64,000 nucleotides of DNA, from positions 64,291,088 to 64,355,087 of the forward strand of contig OY282610.1 of the NCBI GenBank assembly GCA_958298945.1. The letters are read 5' to 3'. Both the position numbers and the translations under genes were made by a program. The stretch is from Atherix ibis. Its lineage: Eukaryota; Arthropoda; Insecta; Diptera; Athericidae. Below, piece after piece: positions 34,774-45,299 of this stretch; position 1 is the stretch's first letter, and the number at the start of each line of letters is the position of its first letter. The notes beneath the pieces are model-generated. The model did not search any database, was not told the origin of the DNA, and was given only the letters and a program-made list of their open reading frames with translations.

Positions 34774-35818
34774 TTATCTAATGGGGAATGGGATGGTGGC
34801 AATGGTGAGGTGGACAGAGAATACGTTGGTGAGAATGATGAGGATTCTGATATTTTTATGGGATGAGATGGCGCATGTACTGCTTGGGCAAAAGAGGTGT
34901 TCGACTGTATTGTGGAGGCACCCATTTGACTTTTTTTTTGAAAAATTGTTGTTGCTGTAGCCATGGAACATTTGTTGTCCGTCATCATTTTTGGAATGGT
35001 TTTTCTCTCCGTAAGAAGGGCAGCAACGGTTTCCTGAGGTGTGTGTGTTTATTTTGCAGTTTATGCAAAAGACGCATGTGCATGTCTTTTCTGGGTGAGG
35101 CGCAAGTCCACAACTGGCACATACCTCCGAAGCCTTGCAGTGTTCAGCTGTATGGCCTAGTACTTGACAGTTGCGACGTCTCATAGGGTTCGGGTACTAA
35201 GTTTTCATTTCAAATCTGTGCAAAAAGATGTTGATATTGGAAGGGAGTTCGTAGGCATCAAATGTTAAAACAACAATACCCGTAAATGATTGGGTACCGT
35301 CGCGCATAGATATTATTTTTCTAGCCTCTACCACGTTGTATTCTGTGAGGTTGTTAACGATTTCCCCTTCAGATGTCTTCGGAAACCACTTGCAAAAAAC
35401 CGTTTCCTTTACTTGATTGAGGGAAGGGTGTCGGGTGAAAGTAAATTTTATATCACTGGCATTGACCGATTTGGCATTGAAATAAATTTATCAGCCGAAA
35501 ATTTCGATTTTGTCGTTAACAGTAATTCACCGTTACTATAATCGTTTATTTTCAGAATATCATTGCTGATTTGGTTCGCTTTAAATTTTGACTCGTGTGA
35601 AGTTGAGATTATTAAAAATCGCGGATGGTCGGTAGCTTAAGTCGAAAGGGAGGAGAAATTGATTAATTTGTGGTTTGTTTGGTTGTGATTGCGATTTGTA
35701 CTTTTTGTTGTGGTTTTGTTGGAGAAATTAAGTCTGGGACTCTTTTCGTAGGTTTAAAGGTAGAGGCGTTGAAAATAAGAAGGGATATGCTTGTATCAGG
35801 CGGCAGACGGCAGACCAT
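34774..35818 (-). pseudogene. I-clade ORF1 (Gag-like, broken)
   Basis: A plausible start MVCRLPPDTSISLLIFNAS lies at 35818, followed by a Pro/Lys/Gln-rich stretch. Then, in several frames, come LTEYNVVEARKIISMRDG and VVLTFDAYELPSNINIFLHR, the usual fold before the knuckles. Knuckle 1 reads RRRNCQVLGHTAEHC, its first Cys replaced by Arg; knuckle 2 is CASCGLAPHPEKTC; knuckle 3 is CINCKINTHTSGNRC. Such proteins bind element RNA in the cytoplasm. Downstream sequence is Ser/Asn-rich and disordered. Confidence 0.8.
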
Positions 35819-35860
35819 TATTATGGATTGAACATGTAATTGTCACTGATTTTTAGTGCA

Positions 35861-36222
35861 TATCACACGCGAGGGAACTTAAAATTCAAAAGATAAATAA
35901 ACTACAAATATATGGAAAGCACTTATAAAATCACTTGTGGAAAAAAACCTATCCAATTTTCGATAGACAATGTCCGCACTGGTATGCATTGTGTATAGGA
36001 ATGCCAAGAAGTTATCATTTTTAATTGAATATTAGATCATTATGATGATTTGTTTGTTTTTTTCACAATATTCGAGTCTAGATAATTGTAAAATTTGTGC
36101 TCTCAATCACGCGGATGTGATTATTTTTCTAACAATGCAGATTCTCATAAATTGGTCAATTTCAAGGCTTTTATGGAAAATGCAAAAAGAATTGTTAACG
36201 AAAATACAGTGTGCTTATTATG
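35861..36222. other. AT-rich spacer between elements
   Basis: No gene recognised. It separates the 5' end of the I-clade element from the DD41D mariner. Confidence 0.5.
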
Positions 36223-36674
36223 TACCAGGTCGATTTTGTTTGGCCGCCATTTTGGTTTGAATGATATTTGTGTTGGCATTTGACAGTCCTACAAAGTGAT
36301 CGATAACAATTTATTATGGATCATCTAACAATGTGTTGAAATTACTAAAATATTTTATTTCAATAATTGTTTAATTGTGAAGATGCGGCGAAAAAACGTG
36401 ACTTTTTTTGTGTTTATTATATGCCAACCAAGTTAACCATTCAGCGTGTAATGAATAATTTTACAAATATGCATACACTGGGACATAAAGCGAGGATTGG
36501 GAGACAATTAAGCTAACGTACATCTAAAAAGATTGATGCAGTGAGGCAGAGTGTTGCTAAATGTCCGGGTACCTCTCATCGGCACCGTGCACAAGAATTG
36601 GGAATATCTCCCATCATGTTTGTTAAAAATTCTCAAAAAAGATTTGCTTTTCTACTCGTATAAAATTCAGTTAC

Positions 36675-36724
36675 TTACTATAATGTGGTTTATGAGGTCA
36701 ATACTTGCTTTCAGTCATCTAATT
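36675..36724 (-). pseudogene. Mitochondrial tRNA-Lys fragment
   Basis: Directly after the cox2 end the minus strand reads ttagatgactgaaagcaagt, the 5' half of insect mitochondrial tRNA-Lys (acceptor strand and D arm), then an anticodon region ctcataaacca and ttatagtaa. From memory the insect loop is CTCTTAA with a CTT anticodon; here it is CTCATAA. The 3' part of the tRNA is cut off by the insert boundary. The order cox2-trnK is the standard arthropod one. Confidence 0.82.
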
Positions 36725-36876
36725 CATTTAATAAATGTATTTACAGGTAGTGTACCACCTATATGTATTATATAAGTCTATGATTTGTTCCACAAATTTC
36801 TGAACATTGACCATAAAATAATCCTGGCCGATTAATGGAAAATCTAGTTTGATTAAGTCGACCAGGTGTGCCATCA
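36721..36876 (-). pseudogene. Cytochrome c oxidase subunit II fragment
   Basis: The minus strand reads [10 protein letters not shown], then [17 protein letters not shown], the CuA-binding loop of COX2 with its Cys-x-Glu-x-Cys-x3-His pattern intact. Two AGA codons fall where COX2 has Ser (NQT-S-F and NH-S), which is how the invertebrate mitochondrial code reads AGA. After a damaged stretch with a frame slip the end reads PVNTFIKWI, in which TGA stands for Trp. A COX2 protein functions in the mitochondrial inner membrane; this nuclear copy is a fossil. Confidence 0.9.
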
Positions 36877-37674
36877 TGCCACAACAGCTGCAGGCAAATG
36901 ACAAAGAAATGGCGGCGAGACTGGATTGCTCGAGTTTTACAGCTCGGAATATGACAACCACCATTTTTGGTAAAAACTAATTGTGAGGGACGAAGCACAC
37001 TTCGACTGGGCTGGCTTTATTAATAAACAGAATAGCCGCTATTGGGGCACTAAAAACCCTCAACTGATATACCAAAGCCCGCTTAACCCTCGTGAAGTAA
37101 CTCGACATAACATGGGGCGGCTTTTGGGCCGGCGGCATTATTGGGCCATATTTCTTTGAGCATGTTGGAGACAATACTGTAACAGTTATTGGTGACCGCT
37201 ATCGGGACATGTTGGAAATTTTCTTCTGTCTGAATTGGGTCAATTAGGACTACAGAACATGTGGTTCGAACAAGATGGTGCCACATCACACATAGCTCGT
37301 GCTACGATACAAATTTTGAGAGAAATTTTTCCCAGCCGAATAATGTTAAAAAGTGGTGATATCGACTGGCCCCTACAATCCCCTGATTTGAATCCTGCCG
37401 ATTTTGTCGTATGGGGAGCGATGAGAATACTTGTAGGAAAAGGTGCTTAAAGAAACAACATTCGAAACGAAATTGATCAAAAGCCAGCGAAAATGTTACA
37501 ATATAAAAAATGTTCTTAAAAGAGCTCGGCGCCTCTGCACCTTGGCGAGAGGCATGCATTTGACCGACATTATATTCCATAAATAATGCTGAAGACCATA
37601 TAATCAATCAATAAAATATAATTTATAAAATTATACTTAATTTCAAAGTTATTGAAAAAAACTTCGACCTGAAA

Positions 37675-39795
37675 ATGGAAATTCATTATCAACAAGGGCA
37701 TCATCACTCACAAAAAGAGTGAATAATTTTTGGATGCTATAACTCCTAGGTTGAGCTTAGATGACAGTTTTTGAATAGTTTGACCCTTAGATTAAATAAT
37801 ACTTGGATTTTCGTATATATATTGTACGAGTATATGCAATATACCGTCTGAATTATTGCAAAAAAGCGCCGATAAATCGTGTTGCTTGCATACATTTGTG
37901 TAGATTTTTTTATATAAAACCCCCACACCCACTGACATCTAGTTTTCGTAATAGAAATTTTTAGAATTGTAAAAGCTTAATTAACATTCATTTTAAGTCA
38001 CTTATTCCAAATAAAAATATAATTTTTTGTTTCGAATAAGTTTTGTAGGCTTTCGAAGAGATTTAAAAAACGCCATTCTCTATGGAATGGTAGCATACCG
38101 AAATGCTTGTATACTTTTGTTGACATTCAAATACTTATCGCGAAGTGAAAGTTTAAGTGCGGTTTTAATAAATTTTAAATAGCTTACAAATACGTAAGCA
38201 TAAATTAATACATTTGCATAAATAGTTTTATTTTTCACGTCAGTAAATAGGAAGCTTTCATTTCAGAATACGAAGTGTTTCGTGGAAGGTTATTTGGACA
38301 GAATTTTTGTGTAGAGACCTATCCAGTTCTTCTAACATATAATCTAAGGTTTGACCAAATTATGTTGTGGTGGTGGTGTCGGTGATGGGGTTGATTGTGC
38401 CTGCTATTGCGATGGTAATTATGACGCTAATAATAGAAGCGGCAACAGTGATAATTGCAATTATCAAATGACTTGACAAAGATGACTTAGGAATTGTGTC
38501 GGTCCCAACGGACGGTATTTTGTACTCTTGTATATGTTCTTAACATGTACAAGAGTACAAAAATGCGAGTAAATGATGGAACATGATTTGGAATGAAGGA
38601 ATAAATAAATGAACAGATAGTTGGAATCTGGAACATCTGGACACATGTACGTGTATGTATATGGTCGAAGATGTAATAGATACCGATGGTAATGCAGATG
38701 CCACTAGACATGCAGATACTGTTCCCAATAGTGATTCAGATTCAGATGCAATACTAAACACTGAACCATATGCAGTACGCAATATGTCCAGACGTGGATG
38801 GATGAACAGCATTGCATTAATTGAAATAATGGTAGTTGTTGATTACCTATTCCCCACAAATGGATAGACTAGCAAAAATAATTTTCACTTACATGCCACA
38901 GAAAGTGTAACCATATCTAAAAATGCTTCATCTCCTCGCATATCACATCATCTGATACATGTTTTCGAACTTGTTTTAATGTCAATCCATTATTACGACC
39001 ATCATTATCATTGCATCAACAACAACAGCAACAGTACCCAAATAAGACAATTCTGTGTCCAATTGAGCAGATAACGTTGAATCGAATCTAGTCTAGGCGA
39101 GGCCAGACTACTTCAGTGCAGTCCAATTTATTCGTTACTTTTTTCTATTGGAAATTTTAAATTTTTTCTTTCTTATCAATTTTATTCTTCTTTTACCAAG
39201 TAACGTTCTTTGAATTGTTTGTTTTGAGCAAAATTTAAATTTCCGCAGACTATATTTTACTTATAGATATCAACAAAAATTTGCATTGAGATTGGAACAA
39301 TTCCAAACAAAGACGAAACTTTTTTTCGAGTTGTTATTCTTATTACAAAAGTCGATTAATTCAATATTCACGTGACTTTTTTTAAAACAATGTTGTAGAT
39401 ACTTTGGGTAATTCATATTTGGATCCTATGTAGCGCTAGATGAATGTGAAATTTTCTGAGCGACAGTGAATTGGAAATCAAATCCAAACAATTCAGCCAA
39501 TACCAATTGATAATTGTTCGTTATTCGACAACCGTAATACCAACAGAAATAACATCTGATACATTGTAGCGATTCCATGCTAAAGTGAATAAATAATAAA
39601 AAATACATTCCAATTCGGGGAGTTAGTCAAAATACGAGTATATATTTTGAATTTTCTATCAAATTTATAATAAAATTTTGTTTAGATGTTTTCAACTATA
39701 ACGTGATTGCTAGAGGGAAACGAATATTGCCAAGGAGTATTTCTTTATAACATATTTGGCACGCACCCGACGTTTTATGGCATTCTAGATTGTTT
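37675..39795. other. AT-rich spacer with one hairpin
   Basis: No gene recognised. A 21 bp inverted repeat with one mismatch and a 3 bp loop lies at 38518-38562 (arm aacatgtacaagagtacaaaa reads 21 bases). The open frame at 38655-38867 is Asp-rich in its first half, but has no domain or neighbouring support. Confidence 0.5.
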
Positions 39796-39799
39796 TGGA

Positions 39800-40740
39800 A
39801 ATACCTTCTGGTTATTTCTACATCCTAAAATTCGATCTCTCAGATTGATATCATATTTTCATAAAAACATAGACAATCAATGATTGCCATTTGCTTTTTA
39901 AAGATTATTTCAAGTAAATGTTGGCCAGGACAACGTTTTAAGTGATCCAAACGAGATATCCAATTTTGAACCATTTTTTCGAGCATTTCGGCTAATAACA
40001 CGTGTAATGTTGTCTTCAAAGGCTGCACCTGACACTAGTTTATCGGCATAGACGCGTAACTTCACGTAGCCCCATAAAAAATAGTCTAGAGGCGTCAAAT
40101 CGCACGATCTAGGCGGCTAACTCACCGATTCAAAACGTGAGATAAATTGCTCACAGAAGTCATCTCTCAAAATGTCCATTGTTTCACGTGATGTGTTGCA
40201 TGTAGCGCCGTCTTGCTAAAACCACATGTCCACCAAATGCCGGTAACGTTGCGGCCAGCGTCATCTTTAAAGAAATACGATGATTCCACAGGCCCATAAA
40301 CCGCACCAAACAGTGCATTTTTCTGGGTACAATGGCAGTTCTTGTTTTGCCTGTGGTTATTCATCAGACCAAAAGTGACAATTTTGCTTCAACTAGAAAT
40401 GAGCTTCGTCGTTGAACGCAATTTTTTGGTAGAAAAAAAACGGATTTTCCTCAAATAGTTCACCGAAAATACGACGCTTTAGTAGATTGTTCGGCTTCAG
40501 TTCTTGCACGACCTGTATTATATACGCTTGCAGCCTAAGATCCTTGCGTAAGATCTTCCACATAACACAATCCCAATTTCTGTGAATGTCCGCCGAGTGG
40601 TTTGATGTCCAACAGCGTCAATTTTGCTGCGAAATTTTGTCACTATTACTTGAGTTGCTTGCTCAATAAGTCGATTATGATGGACATTAAATGCTCGAAG
40701 AGCACGGGTGTTTTGAGCCAAGCACCTCCCGTTATAAAAT
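39800..40740 (-). mobile_element. DD41D mariner relic
   Basis: Minus-strand blocks in order: RALRAFNVHHNRLIEQATQV (N-terminal), CGRSYARILGCKRIQVVQEL, AFNDEAHF (first Asp), YFFKDDAGRNVTG, MWF-stop-QDGATCNTSRET (second Asp), DLTPLDYFLWGYVKLRVYAD (third Asp) and an EMLEKMVQNW/GQHLLEIIFK tail. Stops and frameshifts interrupt it. The tail shows a complete C-terminus, but no terminal repeats were recognised, so limits are approximate. It is the same superfamily as the 36.2 kb copy but clearly diverged from it. Confidence 0.82.
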
Positions 40741-40744
40741 ATTC

Positions 40745-41963
40745 AATTCGCAGCTATCCAATAATCCTAATCTTTTAAAAAGAAAACTGTTAGCTTCTAC
40801 ACTTCAATTATACACCAATCGTCATCTAAAATGGCAATGGTCCTGAGATTTTTAAAATTCATAAAATAAATTAACCCAGTTCTTAAGAACATATTAATGG
40901 GTGTTTTCCCCTACTTGGCTTCATCATCCTTAATGTATCATCCTTTAAAAAATTTGCTTGTTATAAATTATATGTAGTCTTTCATATCTTCTAAATTTTT
41001 TAATGAAAAAAAACCTTTTCCAATAACTGACTATATTTTTTAACAAGAAAACTAACTGAATTAGCTTCAAGAACTTAGTTCAATTTTGTAATTTAATGTT
41101 ACATAAATTTTAACAAAAGTTGTTTACTACAAATTGAACATCAACTTATTGAAATTTGTTTGGAATTATTTGTTTTAGAAAATATACTATAACATAATAT
41201 ACAATATAATGAGATAAATCATCATGAGTGTGGTAAAATATTTACAAAAAAAAATTCTTACAATAAAATTTGTGAAAAACAACATTTTCTTGTGGGATTG
41301 GCTATAAAACATTTGAATAAAAAGTAAAATGGAAAAATATTCAAAATAAGGAAATGAAAATAATAAGTCGAAAAGGCGTTGGTAGCTTTAATGAGGGCGT
41401 TTATGTTCTACAATTATCTAAAGGAATATTTTAAACCATAATTTATATACTCGTACCATAGATGATTAAGAGAGAGCTGGGAAGAGTGACTGAATAATTG
41501 TTTTTTTTACTTAATATGATTATTAGCTTTAGCTGTTTAAATTTATGTTATTACACAATTTTTTAAAGTTTTAAATAATGCTTTTGGTTAATTCATAAAT
41601 TTAAAAAAAAAATGGAATAAGTTGTTGTTATAAATTGAATTCGATATTAAAAAAGTTATTACGACCCAATTTGGTTACAAAAATAGAGCGGGGAAACTAA
41701 TTGAGTGAAAATGAGAACAAATAAAATTTCGAATAATAATAACGCATATAAATTAAAAGAAATTTTCACGTTTTATTTTAGAGCTACACAAAGTTGTGGT
41801 ATGGATACGAATCGACTGACTGAACAATATTTCCAACGATGGGTAATCAAACTATAGAAGTGTCATTGATGGATGAAATATGGCCAATATGTGGTAATGT
41901 ATAGTCTAGGATCGGTATAGCTTCATCTAGCTTAGTAAAATAGACGACCACCAGTCTATAAGA
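40745..41963. other. AT-rich spacer
   Basis: No gene, repeat end or RNA recognised. Confidence 0.55.
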
Positions 41964-42136
41964 TACGAGGGTCGTTCAATAAGTCCTTAGAAAATTCGAA
42001 AAATTGCGCTCGTAGTGTCGGTAGTTTTTGTAAGTAGCATTATCGACAGGAAAGCTGTCAAAATTTCAGCTCGATCCATAGCGTAGGTCAATTTCTATCG
42101 TCGATTAAAGTTAACGACATTTATTTGTGCATAACA

Positions 42137-43201
42137 ATGGAAAAAAGCGAGTTTAGGGCTGTCATCAAACATCTCCATTTGAAAGGCTTTAGCCCGAAAG
42201 AAATCAAAGCCGAGTTGGATGCAGTTCATGACACATCTGCACCTGTGTTTGCGACGGTTTACAATTGGGTGAATGAATTTAAACGTGGCCGTTCATCCAC
42301 AAAAGATGAACATCGTTCAGGACGCCCAGTTGAGGTGTCTACTCCTGAAATCATCGACAAAATCCACGATCTGATTTTGAACGATCGGCGAATTAAAGTG
42401 CGCGAATTAGTTGAGGCCACGGGCATATCACAAGGTACAGTCCCTTCAATTTTGCATGAAAAATTGTCTGTGAAAAAAATTTCGGCAAGATGGGTGCCGC
42501 GTTTGCTCTCAGAGGAGAATGAGCGCAATCGTGTAGTGGACTCTGAGGCTATGTTGGCACTCTTTCATCGCAATCCTGCCGAGTTCCTTCGTCGATATGT
42601 CACTGTGGACGAAACCTGGATACACTACTACACTCCAGAAACGAAGAGACAGTCATCACAGTGGATTTTCAAGGGTAAACGGGCTCCGAAGAAGGCAAAA
42701 ACTGTGCCATCGGCCGCCAAGGTGATGGCCACGGTCTTTTGGGATTCGCAGGGCATCATTTTTGTCGACTACTTGGAAAAAGGAAAAACAATAACAGGAG
42801 CGTATTACGCGTCATTATTGCAATGGTTGAGCGAGGAAATAAAAGAGAAACGACCCCATCTGAAGAAGCAAAAAATCCTCTTGCATCAGGACAATGCGCG
42901 TGTGCACACCTGCGCTGTTTCCATGGCCAAAATTGTGGAATTGAGAATGGAATTGTTGCAGCATCCCGCTTATTCACCAGATTTGGCCCCGAGTGACTAT
43001 TTTTTTTCCCCAATCTGAAGAAATGGCTTGGCGGACGACGGTTCACTTCCAACGAGGACGTCATTGCTCAAACGGATGAGTATTTTGCAGAACTTCCGAA
43101 ATCCTATTTTTTGGACGGGATACACTTTTCCAACCGTTTTTTTTTTGGAAAAACGGTTGGAAAAGTGTATAAAGCTAAAAGCAGATTATGTTGAAAAATA
43201 A
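42137..43201 (+). pseudogene. Mariner transposase, copy D (late frameshift)
   Basis: The ATG at 42137 opens a frame of 293 codons: helix-turn-helix (KEIKAELDAVHD; KVRELVEATGIS), linker HEKLSVKKISARWVPRLL, VTVDETWIHYYTPET (first Asp), GKTITGAYYASLL, HQDNARVHT (second Asp) and SPDLAPSDYF (third Asp). I count 34 residues between the last two, the DD34D pattern. A one-base loss in the T run near 43006, compared with copy B, shifts the frame just after the third Asp and ends the protein at 43018. The remaining tail reaches DYVEK and a stop at 43201 in another frame, but the hairpin disrupts it. Confidence 0.95.
43121..43169. repeat. Perfect 21 bp hairpin inside copy D
   Basis: Arms at 43121-43141 and 43149-43169 are perfect complements with a 7 bp loop. 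Copy C has the right arm (aaaaacggttggaaaag) but only aaaaatttt where D has the left arm, so the left arm is a new inverted copy. Confidence 0.95.
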
Positions 43202-43266
43202 AATTTTTTTTTTTTAAAACAGTTTTTTTCCATCTTTTTCTAAGGACTTATTGAACGACCCTCGTA

Positions 43267-43765
43267 ACTTAGCTAGTCTAATAAAATTTATCTAGCGTTC
43301 AGGCATAGAGAAAGGCCACTTCTAAGTATACATACATATGTATATAGTCAGCGTGAAGTTATTTATGATGAGTTTAGAAAATCTGATAAGCCTGTCCGAA
43401 TAAGCCCATATATAGGTCTTATGGTATTTAATCAGTTAGCCAGTCAATCAATAGCAAGCCGCATACCACATTTAAATGCAACATACTTTCACGGTAAAAA
43501 TGTATTTCCGATAAAATTTCATCAAACTTAGTAAAGATCGGAATTTCTGAAGAAAATATCTATTTTTCTATGTTACTTAAGAAGATTATTTACGACTACG
43601 GATACAGTTTTGAACTAATAACGTATAAACCACTCAGTTTACAATAATAACAAGATGGGAACTTAAAAATTCGAAGCTTCCGATTTAGAAATTAAGTTGA
43701 CTGATGAAAAAGTGTTGAACTAAGGCATACGCTGATGGATAGAATGTAAGGTTTCCGTGCTTTTC
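43267..43765. other. Short AT-rich spacer
   Basis: No gene recognised between mariner copy D and the first Jockey-clade copy. A catacatatgtatata run lies near 43331. Confidence 0.5.
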
Positions 43766-43769
43766 ATCT

Positions 43770-45270
43770 CATTTATTTTTATCTGTAACTACAATTTTAT
43801 TGTAACAAGCAGATTTACATAACGTTTTAATTAACAATATTGTGCATCATGAAGTGGGAATAAACACCTATTGGCATTTCTCCAACGAATGGAAGTCAGT
43901 TTGCTCTAGAAAATCTCTAGGCCATTGTCTCTTAAGTCTCCGATGACTGTTTCCGGAAAGGGCAGTATAGGATAATTCTCTCACAAGTGGATTATGATGA
44001 TAGGATAAACGGGAGTGAAATTTTTGATAGCGGGAAATGCACAGGTCCTGAACAAAGGCAATATTTAAATCACGGTCTATTACGTTGTTACGAACATAAA
44101 AGGGGGCATCAACAATTTTACGGAGGATCTTGGATTGTAAGGCCTGGATGCGATAGGAATTGACACGTTTCGTTCAACCCCAAAGTTCAATTCCATTAGT
44201 TAGAAATTTACTTTTGATTGTTAGTTTCGAGCGTTTGTCAAGTAGTCTCAGAAGTTGTAGGTAACGTCTCCTGGCTTCAACTCTTTTTAGTCTAGTATGT
44301 GAATACCATGTTAATCTCTTGTCCACGTAAAGTCCCAAATAACGTACTTTATCATATTGTGGAATCATATTGTTATTAAGGTATAAAGGGGTAGGTTTTC
44401 TTTGACAAAATGACTCTTCTGTTAATTTACCTTCACTATTCATCTCTTAAACCAGGATTGAAGGTTGTGGATATGGGATTGTAAATTGTTGTAAGCTATA
44501 TCAGGATTTATATGGGTAACAAGTAAGGCCGTATTGTATGGATAAGAAGCAATGATAGTATTAGGACCAGATCGGATGTCTTGATTATAAATATTATATA
44601 AAATGGGACCAAGAATACTGCCTGGTGGGACTCCGGCTAGAATAGGATATATTTCCAAGGGTTCTGATTCTGAGTTAATTGCAACTTGGAAATGACGTTG
44701 GGTGAGATATGGATTTATGATTAGGTAGTTAGTTGAAGGAAGGAAGATCTTGAGTTTCCAGAGGAGTCCAGGATGCCACACGCAATCAAAAGCTTGGGTA
44801 ATATCTAAAAATACTCCTGGGGAAAACTTTTTCCTCTCAAGAGAATATGCAATATGATCAACAATGCGATGGCATTACTGGATAGTGGAGTGTTCAGATC
44901 GGAAGTCAAATTGGTGATCAGGAATAACTTTTTCATTAACTAGGACTGGGTAGAGTTGTTTTAGTATTGTAGTTTTTCAAAAATCTAACCAAGGATTGGT
45001 ATGAGACTGATAGGTCTATAGGAGGAAGGAAAAGTAATAGGTTTATTTGGTGTAGGAATCATTTTAATGAAAGAAAATTTCCAGAGTAAGGAAAAATGGG
45101 TTGTGCCCAGGATACCATTTAAAATGTATGTAATTAAAACTAAAGCTCTTCGAGAAATTTGCTTCAGGATAGGAGCTGTTATTAGATCATAACCAGGAGC
45201 TTTTTTATTGGAAAGGCGTAGATCCCAGGTCTCAAAATGTTTGGGAGGCAGACTCATAGAGACTGGCAGA
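43770..45270 (-). mobile_element. Jockey-clade retrotransposon, 5' truncated, copy 1
   Basis: About 1.5 kb, minus strand. The 3' part (43770-44170) is shared with the copy at 50411 (tattgtaacaggcagatttac type block, catcatgaagtggga). There is no RNase H after the reverse transcriptase, which fits Jockey rather than I. Homology at the 5' side fades after LPPKHFETWDL. Confidence 0.85.
44174..45257 (-). pseudogene. Jockey-clade reverse transcriptase, copy 1 (broken)
   Basis: Three minus frames in order: NKKAPGYDLITAPILKQISR, IPTPNKPITFPSSYRPISLI (RT entry), then WHPGLLWKLKIFLPSTN, ILAGVPPGSILGPILYNIYN, then VRYLGLYVDKRLTWYSHTRL and LTIKSKFLTNGIELWG. The catalytic Tyr-Ala-Asp-Asp has become Tyr-Pro-Tyr-Asn (SYPYNTALL). 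Frameshifts lie near 44985 and 44440. Confidence 0.87.
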
Positions 45271-45299
45271 CATTGCTCTAAATTAATTGTTTTCTTTTG

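Larger units (their letters stand above)
31100..35860 (-). mobile_element. I-clade non-LTR retrotransposon, near full length
   Basis: About 4.7 kb on the minus strand with the whole order of an I-type element: ORF1 with three zinc knuckles (35818-34774), endonuclease (about 34420-33675), linker (33432-33106), reverse transcriptase (33145-32300), RNase H (31870-31417) and a terminal Cys/His motif (31260-31150). RNase H after the reverse transcriptase supports the I clade over Jockey. Frameshifts and stops break every part. Both outer ends are approximate; no clear target duplication or simple-repeat tail was identified. Confidence 0.85.
36674..36878 (-). other. Nuclear mitochondrial DNA insert (NUMT), cox2-trnK
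   Basis: About 205 bp of mitochondrial DNA, read on the minus strand, carrying the 3' end of cox2 followed by most of trnK. It lies between transposase codons KIQL and QQLQ with almost nothing lost on either side, so it was probably captured at a double-strand break within the mariner. In the standard code it shows stops and Arg residues; in the invertebrate mitochondrial code (TGA=Trp, AGA=Ser) it reads as conserved COX2. Confidence 0.9.
36400..37455 (+). pseudogene. DD41D mariner transposase (broken)
   Basis: Order of blocks: QRVMNNFTNMHTLGHKARIG, RTSKKIDAVRQSVAKCPG, HRHRAQELGISP (helix-turn-helix), frameshift, LKKDLLFYSYKIQL (ending at 36673), mitochondrial insert, [14 protein letters not shown] (from 36882), [17 protein letters not shown] (first Asp), VIGDRYRDMLEIFF, MWFEQDGATSHIARATIQ (second Asp) and SPDLNPADFVVWGAM (third Asp). 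Several frameshifts and stops are present apart from the insert. Confidence 0.88.
36225..37672 (+). mobile_element. DD41D (rosa-like) mariner with mitochondrial insert
   Basis: About 1.45 kb. Short inverted ends caggtcga (36226) and tcgacctg (37664) mark the limits; TA is clear on the left (36223-36224) but not on the right. The left end is shared with the fragment at 9805-9897. The transposase shows a 41-residue gap between the second and third catalytic Asp. Removing the mitochondrial insert leaves about 1.24 kb, normal for a mariner. Confidence 0.8.
41966..43264 (+). mobile_element. Mariner element, Himar1-like family, copy D
   Basis: A 1299 bp element with TA at 41964-41965 and 43265-43266 and near-identical inverted repeats cgagggtcgttcaataag. 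It is the least damaged family member and groups with copy C. It differs from C by a hairpin insertion at 43121-43169. Confidence 0.96.

Noticed and set aside
34576..35541. Plus-strand open frames rich in Cys and Trp
   Set aside because: They mirror the I-clade ORF1 zinc knuckles encoded on the minus strand.
36674..36878. The trnK segment as a working tRNA gene
   Set aside because: The 3' half is missing, the anticodon region is altered and it lies inside a nuclear transposon.
38655..38867. Asp-rich open frame of 70 codons
   Set aside because: There is no recognisable family, no context, and the acidic run comes from a simple gat-rich sequence.
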